NCBI GenBank assembly: GCA_025362115.1
Contig: JANYIK010000063.1
Coordinates: 1 to 16,979 of the forward strand
DNA length: 16,979 nt
From: Methylophilaceae bacterium
GTDB lineage: Bacteria; Pseudomonadota; Gammaproteobacteria; Burkholderiales; Methylophilaceae
Direction of reading: 5' to 3'
The notes beneath the pieces were generated by a model. The model had not been told where the DNA came from. It saw nothing but the letters and a program-made list of their open reading frames with translations, and ran no database searches. Positions 13,981 through 16,979 of the stretch are shown here, one piece after another; position 1 is the stretch's first letter, and each line of letters opens with the position of its first letter. Position numbers and translations under genes: made by a program.

Positions 13981-14508
13981 TTAGTCACCTTCGAATTCAC
14001 ACAACGCAAACACCTTGTAGCCATGCTTTTCTAAACATTTGCGTCCGCCCACGTCTGGCAGATCGATCACAAACGCACACTCGACAATTTCGCCGCCTAT
14101 CTTCTCGATCAGGCTGGCGGCGGCCTCTGCCGTTCCTCCGGTGGCAATCAAATCATCAACCAGCAACACTCGCTCACCGGAAGAGATTGCATCTGTATGG
14201 ATTTCGACCCTATCGCGACCATATTCAAGCTCATAGTCATGTCCTATGGTTTCCGCCGGCAATTTCCCCGGTTTCCTGATGGGCACAAATCCAACACCCA
14301 GCAAATACGCTAGAGGCGCGCCGATGATGAATCCGCGCGACTCTATGCCCACCACCTTGTCTATTTTCATGTCGGCGTAACGCTTGGCCAGCTCATCAAT
14401 GACGACACGCAAACCGATGGGGTCTTTGAGCAAAGTCGTGATGTCGCGGAACATGATGCCTTGCTTGGGATAGTGCGGAATGGTGCGGATGAGTGATTTG
14501 ATGGGCAT
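13981..14508 (-). CDS. apt: Adenine phosphoribosyltransferase
   Basis: 175 residues. Salvages adenine with PRPP to AMP. The start MPIKSLIRTIPHYPKQGIMF with RDITTLL is the Apt N-terminus; VVGIESRGFIIGAPLA (52-67) is the adenine/hood region; VLLVDDLIATGGTA (114-127) is the PRPP-binding loop. AGGA precedes the ATG by about nine bases. It is upstream of phaC on the same strand with 159 bases between and no clear terminator, so some read-through into phaC is possible. It is divergent from prfC. Confidence 0.96.
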   Translation of the reverse strand: MPIKSLIRTIPHYPKQGIMFRDITTLLKDPIGLRVVIDELAKRYADMKIDKVVGIESRGFIIGAPLAYLLGVGFVPIRKPGKLPAETIGHDYELEYGRDRVEIHTDAISSGERVLLVDDLIATGGTAEAAASLIEKIGGEIVECAFVIDLPDVGGRKCLEKHGYKVFALCEFEGD

Positions 14509-14563
14509 GATGGAGTCCTAGAAGCGTGAAGCGGCTATTCTAGCGGCATATAGCGACTAAAAT

Positions 14564-14591
14564 TTGGGTTTTTGGCTATAGCTTGTACAAT
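14564..14591 (+). promoter_or_regulatory. Candidate prfC promoter
   Basis: TTGGGT (14564-14569), 16-base spacer, TACAAT (14586-14591). The -10 matches five of six positions; the -35 matches only its TTG. The predicted start is near 14597, leaving a leader of about 40 bases that contains a short upstream ATG frame at 14622. Confidence 0.4.
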
Positions 14592-14637
14592 GCAGCCCTT
14601 CGATTCAATCCCTAAGAAAACATGAGCGCCCTGCAAC

Positions 14638-16212
14638 ATGAACAGCTTTCAACAAGAGATTAAGCGTCGCCGCACTTTTGCCATCATCTCGCACCCCGAC
14701 GCGGGTAAAACCACGCTCACCGAAAAGCTGCTGTGGTTCGGTGGTGCGATCCAGATGGCCGGTTCGGTACGCGCCCGAAAATCCAATAAACACGCTACCT
14801 CTGACTGGATGGAGCTGGAAAAGCAACGTGGGATTTCAGTGACATCCTCAGTGATGCAGTTTCCTTACCGCGAACACATCATCAACCTGCTGGATACCCC
14901 CGGCCACGATGACTTTTCTGAGGACACTTACCGCACCCTGACCGCTGTAGACTCCGCCGTGATGGTGATAGATTCGGTGAACGGCGTAGAAGCGCAGACT
15001 ATCAAGCTGCTGAATGTCTGCCGCATGCGCGACACGCCCATCATTACCTTCATCAACAAGCTGGATAGAGAGGGTAAAGCGCCGATTGATTTGCTGGATG
15101 AGATTGAATCGGTGCTCGGCATGCAATGCGCCCCCATCACCTGGCCTATCGGCATGGGCAAAGGCTTCCGTGGGGTGTACCACCTGTATAACGACAGTAT
15201 TGCGTTTTTTGACCCCAAAGCAGAAAAAGGCACCTCGGAGATTATTGAAGGACTAGATAATCCGCGTCTTGACGAACTGATAGGCCGGCAAGCACAAGAG
15301 TTGCGCGACGACATCGAACTGGTGCGCGGCGCATCACATACCTTCGATTCCACCAGTTACTTATCCGGCAAACAAACGCCGGTATTTTTTGGCTCTGCGG
15401 TGAATAATTTCGGCGTGCAGTCACTGTTAGATGCCGTAGTAGAACTCTCCCCCGCGCCATTGGCGAGAGCCAGCACCAGCCGCCATGTCGCCCCCGATGA
15501 AAACAAATTCTCCGGTTTCGTATTCAAGATACAAGCCAATATGGACCCGAAACACCGTGACCGCATCGCCTTTGTGCGCGTGTGTTCCGGCAAGTTCGAG
15601 CGCGGCATGAAATTAAAACAAGTCTCGATCAACAAACAGATCGCCGTCAACAACGCCATTACCTTTATGGCGCAAGACCGCAACACCACGGATGAGGCCT
15701 ACGCTGGCGACATCATTGGCATCCCCAACCACGGGACTGTTAAATTAGGCGACGCTTTCACCGAAGGCGAGGACCTGAAATTCACCGGCATCCCTTCCTT
15801 CGCGCCGGAACACTTCCGCCGCGCCCGCATCAAAAACCCACTGAAGATGAAGCAACTGCAAAAAGGCCTGCTGCAACTGGCTGAGGAAGGCGCTTCCCAG
15901 CTATTCCGCCCCTTACAGAGCAACGACCTGATACTGGGTGCGGTCGGCACGTTGCAATTCGATGTAGTGGCGCACCGCCTGGAATTTGAATATGGTGTGG
16001 ATGTGGTGTTTGAAGCGTTCGACTGCTCTACCGCCAGATGGCTGCGCGGCAAGGATGCCGCTTTGAAAGCGATTGCCGACAAATACGGCTACAACGTGGC
16101 ATTGGACGGCGCGGATGATTATGTTTACTTGGCACCGAATCGCGTTAATCTGCAAATGGCGCAAGAACGCTACCCGGATATTGCGTTTTTGGAAACACGG
16201 GAAGTGTTTTAA
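14638..16212 (+). CDS. prfC: Peptide chain release factor 3
   Basis: 524 residues (E. coli RF3: 529). A GTPase that removes RF1/RF2 from the ribosome after peptide release and takes part in post-peptidyl-transfer quality control. GTPase motifs: G1 SHPDAGKTT (18-26), G2 around GISVTSSV, G3 DTPGHDDF (86-93), G4 NKLD (140-143); RF3-specific SDWMELEKQRGIS and IQANMDPKHRDR are present, as is the C-terminal end AQERYPD. The family start (short leader then RRTFAIISHPDAGKTT) supports the ATG at 14638, though its Shine-Dalgarno is poor (only GAGCG upstream). A 13-codon frame starting at 14622 overlaps the start in another frame. The stop is followed after three bases by the end of a convergent mini-gene. 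No clear intrinsic terminator was seen. Confidence 0.96.
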   Translation: MNSFQQEIKRRRTFAIISHPDAGKTTLTEKLLWFGGAIQMAGSVRARKSNKHATSDWMELEKQRGISVTSSVMQFPYREHIINLLDTPGHDDFSEDTYRTLTAVDSAVMVIDSVNGVEAQTIKLLNVCRMRDTPIITFINKLDREGKAPIDLLDEIESVLGMQCAPITWPIGMGKGFRGVYHLYNDSIAFFDPKAEKGTSEIIEGLDNPRLDELIGRQAQELRDDIELVRGASHTFDSTSYLSGKQTPVFFGSAVNNFGVQSLLDAVVELSPAPLARASTSRHVAPDENKFSGFVFKIQANMDPKHRDRIAFVRVCSGKFERGMKLKQVSINKQIAVNNAITFMAQDRNTTDEAYAGDIIGIPNHGTVKLGDAFTEGEDLKFTGIPSFAPEHFRRARIKNPLKMKQLQKGLLQLAEEGASQLFRPLQSNDLILGAVGTLQFDVVAHRLEFEYGVDVVFEAFDCSTARWLRGKDAALKAIADKYGYNVALDGADDYVYLAPNRVNLQMAQERYPDIAFLETREVF

Positions 16213-16215
16213 TCC

Positions 16216-16308
16216 TCACCGAATAAACACGCCATTAACAACCACCAGCAACACAACGGCAAAAATGAACGTCGCTGATGCGTAAAGTAACTCTGTAAAT
16301 TTTTTCAT
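16216..16308 (-). CDS. 30-residue single-helix membrane mini-protein (putative)
   Basis: A minus-strand frame from ATG (16308) to TGA (16216-16218) encodes MKKFTELLYASATFIFAVVL followed by LVVVNGVFIR. It has a positively charged start and one hydrophobic stretch of about 18 residues (from about A12 to V26), enough to span a membrane, then a C-terminal Arg. TAAGGA lies five bases before the ATG, a good ribosome site. It is convergent with prfC, ending four bases past its stop. I do not know the family. Type I toxins and small regulatory membrane proteins look like this, but so do random hydrophobic frames; the ribosome site and sensible topology are the main support. No clear promoter was found. 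Confidence 0.5.
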   Translation of the reverse strand: MKKFTELLYASATFIFAVVLLVVVNGVFIR

Positions 16309-16430
16309 AGTTGTCCTTACAAATAAATGACTGTCCATTCATTAAACCAGGCCTACCAGCATTCGCATCTAGCTACGATAATAGACTAGATAACGAACGT
16401 CTTCCGATCTCCTCCTGCTTTAGCAAGTAG

Positions 16431-16459
16431 CCCGGATGTAGTCAAAGACGTAATCCGGG
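16431..16459. repeat. REP-like hairpin (CCCGGAT...ATCCGGG)
   Basis: CCCGGAT (16431-16437) and ATCCGGG (16453-16459) form a perfect 7-bp stem around 15 bases, preceded by GTAG. Short repeats reading GTAGCCCGGAT...ATCCGGG are frequent in intergenic DNA of beta- and gammaproteobacteria. The remaining gap (16309-16555) shows no gene apart from the promoter region at its right end. Confidence 0.6.
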
Positions 16460-16518
16460 AAAGCCATTCACCACTCGGCACATGACTGAATTCCGGCATC
16501 GTCCCCAATAATCAAAAT

Positions 16519-16538
16519 ACTTTGATAATTATCAAAGT
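16519..16538. promoter_or_regulatory. 20-bp perfect palindrome, operator of the toxin-antitoxin module
   Basis: ACTTTGATAATTATCAAAGT is a perfect palindrome overlapping the -35 box of the toxin promoter. A further half-site ATCAAA at 16511-16516 forms a second dyad with TTTGAT (16521-16526), so there are three half-sites. HigA-type antitoxins autorepress at such sites. Confidence 0.8.
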
Positions 16539-16549
16539 TTCAATATAAT
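16521..16549 (+). promoter_or_regulatory. Promoter of the toxin-antitoxin module, apparently leaderless
   Basis: TTTGAT (16521-16526), 17-base spacer, perfect TATAAT (16544-16549). The toxin ATG begins seven bases after the -10 box, right where transcription should start, and no ribosome site is present. Confidence 0.7.
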
Positions 16550-16555
16550 CCCTAC

Positions 16556-16876
16556 ATGAAAAAGCTGCGTTTCATCGGCGCCAGCCTCGACGATCTGCGG
16601 TCTTTCCCCACAGATGCGCGGCGCGAAGCCGGATTTGAGCTGGATGCGGTACAGCGTGGGCTGATGCCTTCTGACTTCAAACCTATGCTGGAAGTCGGTG
16701 CCGGGGCTTACGAAATCCGCATTCACATCCTAGGCGAATGGCGGGTGATCTATGTGGCAAAGTTGGATGACGCGGTTTATGTGCTGCACGCCTTCCACAA
16801 GAAAACGCAAAAAACCCGCAAGGAAGATATTGAACTGGCCACCCGCCGCTATCGGCAGATTGGAGAACTGAAATGA
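16556..16876 (+). CDS. HigB/Gp49-like toxin (RelE superfamily, DUF891)
   Basis: 106 residues. The layout is that of phage Gp49-like/HigB toxins: RFIGASLDDLRSFPTDARRE at the start, a central MLEVGAGAYEIRI then GEWRVIYVAKLDDAVYVLHAF, and the end KKTQKTRKEDIELATRRYRQ. The E-I-R...W-R-V-I-Y and H-A-F-x-K-K-T-x-K-T signatures are diagnostic. These proteins cut mRNA on ribosomes. The toxin gene precedes the antitoxin gene, as in HigBA, and the stop codon overlaps the antitoxin start in ATGA, pointing to translational coupling. The gene looks intact. The predicted transcript begins at or next to the ATG. Confidence 0.9.
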   Translation: MKKLRFIGASLDDLRSFPTDARREAGFELDAVQRGLMPSDFKPMLEVGAGAYEIRIHILGEWRVIYVAKLDDAVYVLHAFHKKTQKTRKEDIELATRRYRQIGELK

Positions 16877-16979
16877 GCAAGGAACCTGTGGTCGAATCCA
16901 GTGGCAACGTGTTTGTCGACTTGGGGTTTTCGCCCGAAGAAGCCGCCATCATGGCGATGCGCGCCGAACTGATGGCAAC
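16873..16979 (+). CDS. HigA-like XRE-family antitoxin (partial)
   Basis: The first 35 residues are present; the gene runs off the right edge. It begins MSKEPVVESSGNVFVDLGFS and goes on with PEEAAIMAMRAELMA. This matches the N-terminus of the short XRE-type antitoxins paired with Gp49-like toxins (S-x-N-V-F-x-D-L-G-x-x-x-x-E-A). The helix-turn-helix itself lies outside the window. The ATG overlaps the toxin stop (ATGA). It is expected to bind the palindrome at 16519-16538. Confidence 0.85.
   Translation, partial: MSKEPVVESSGNVFVDLGFSPEEAAIMAMRAELMA

Noticed and set aside
13840..14279. Plus-strand frames between phaC and apt
   Set aside because: They run through the phaC promoter and antisense to apt, with no ribosome sites or family match.
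16431..16459. Attachment site or insertion-sequence end near the right edge
   Set aside because: Only a single REP-like hairpin is present; no transposase, target duplication or paired inverted repeats were seen.

Overview
The window looks like chromosomal DNA of a betaproteobacterium. Support comes from a class I poly(3-hydroxybutyrate) (PHB) locus whose proteins closely resemble those of Cupriavidus/Ralstonia, the regulator PhaR with a phasin, the PEP synthase/PSRP pair, and Apt, RF3 and GlnE of proteobacterial type. Base composition is moderate, which would fit a Nitrosomonadales/Gallionellaceae-like lineage better than a high-GC Burkholderia. That last step is inference; the sequence does not name a genus.

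Layout. 1-1150: the 5' end of glnE (minus, running off the left edge) is nearly back to back with the PEP synthase regulatory kinase/phosphatase gene. 1200-1590: a repeat-like hairpin, a relE-type toxin remnant and its intact RHH antitoxin gene. 1604-5106: a LysR regulator divergent from ppsA (PEP synthase). 5235-7211: acs (acetyl-CoA synthetase), ending in a strong terminator that contains the stop codon of convergent phaR. 7252-8633: phaR (minus) and the phasin gene (plus) share an intergenic region with a near-consensus promoter and TGC/GCA-rich operator-like sites. 8634-9215: accessory stretch with a 59-codon gene of unknown function behind a strong ribosome binding site. 9216-13821: a non-canonical tpiA copy and the phaCAB operon, all on the minus strand. 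13981-16212: apt (minus) divergent from prfC (plus). 16216-16979: a 30-codon membrane mini-protein, a REP-like hairpin, and a toxin-antitoxin module of HigB/HigA type cut by the right edge.

How the genes fit together. Acs makes acetyl-CoA from acetate. PhaA, PhaB and PhaC turn acetyl-CoA into PHB, the phasin coats the granule, and PhaR is expected to sense the polymer and repress its targets. A 20-base motif (TTGTGCATYGCAGCATTATT) is shared, with one difference, by the phasin and phaC promoters and is the best candidate for the PhaR operator. PEP synthase, its PSRP regulator and the extra triosephosphate isomerase suggest that gluconeogenic carbon flow sits next to storage metabolism.

No phage, transposon, CRISPR array or large unknown gene cluster is visible. 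The least explained parts are two very small genes (8919-9098 and 16216-16308), the broken toxin beside an intact antitoxin, and the apparently leaderless toxin promoter with a 20-bp perfect palindrome near the right edge.
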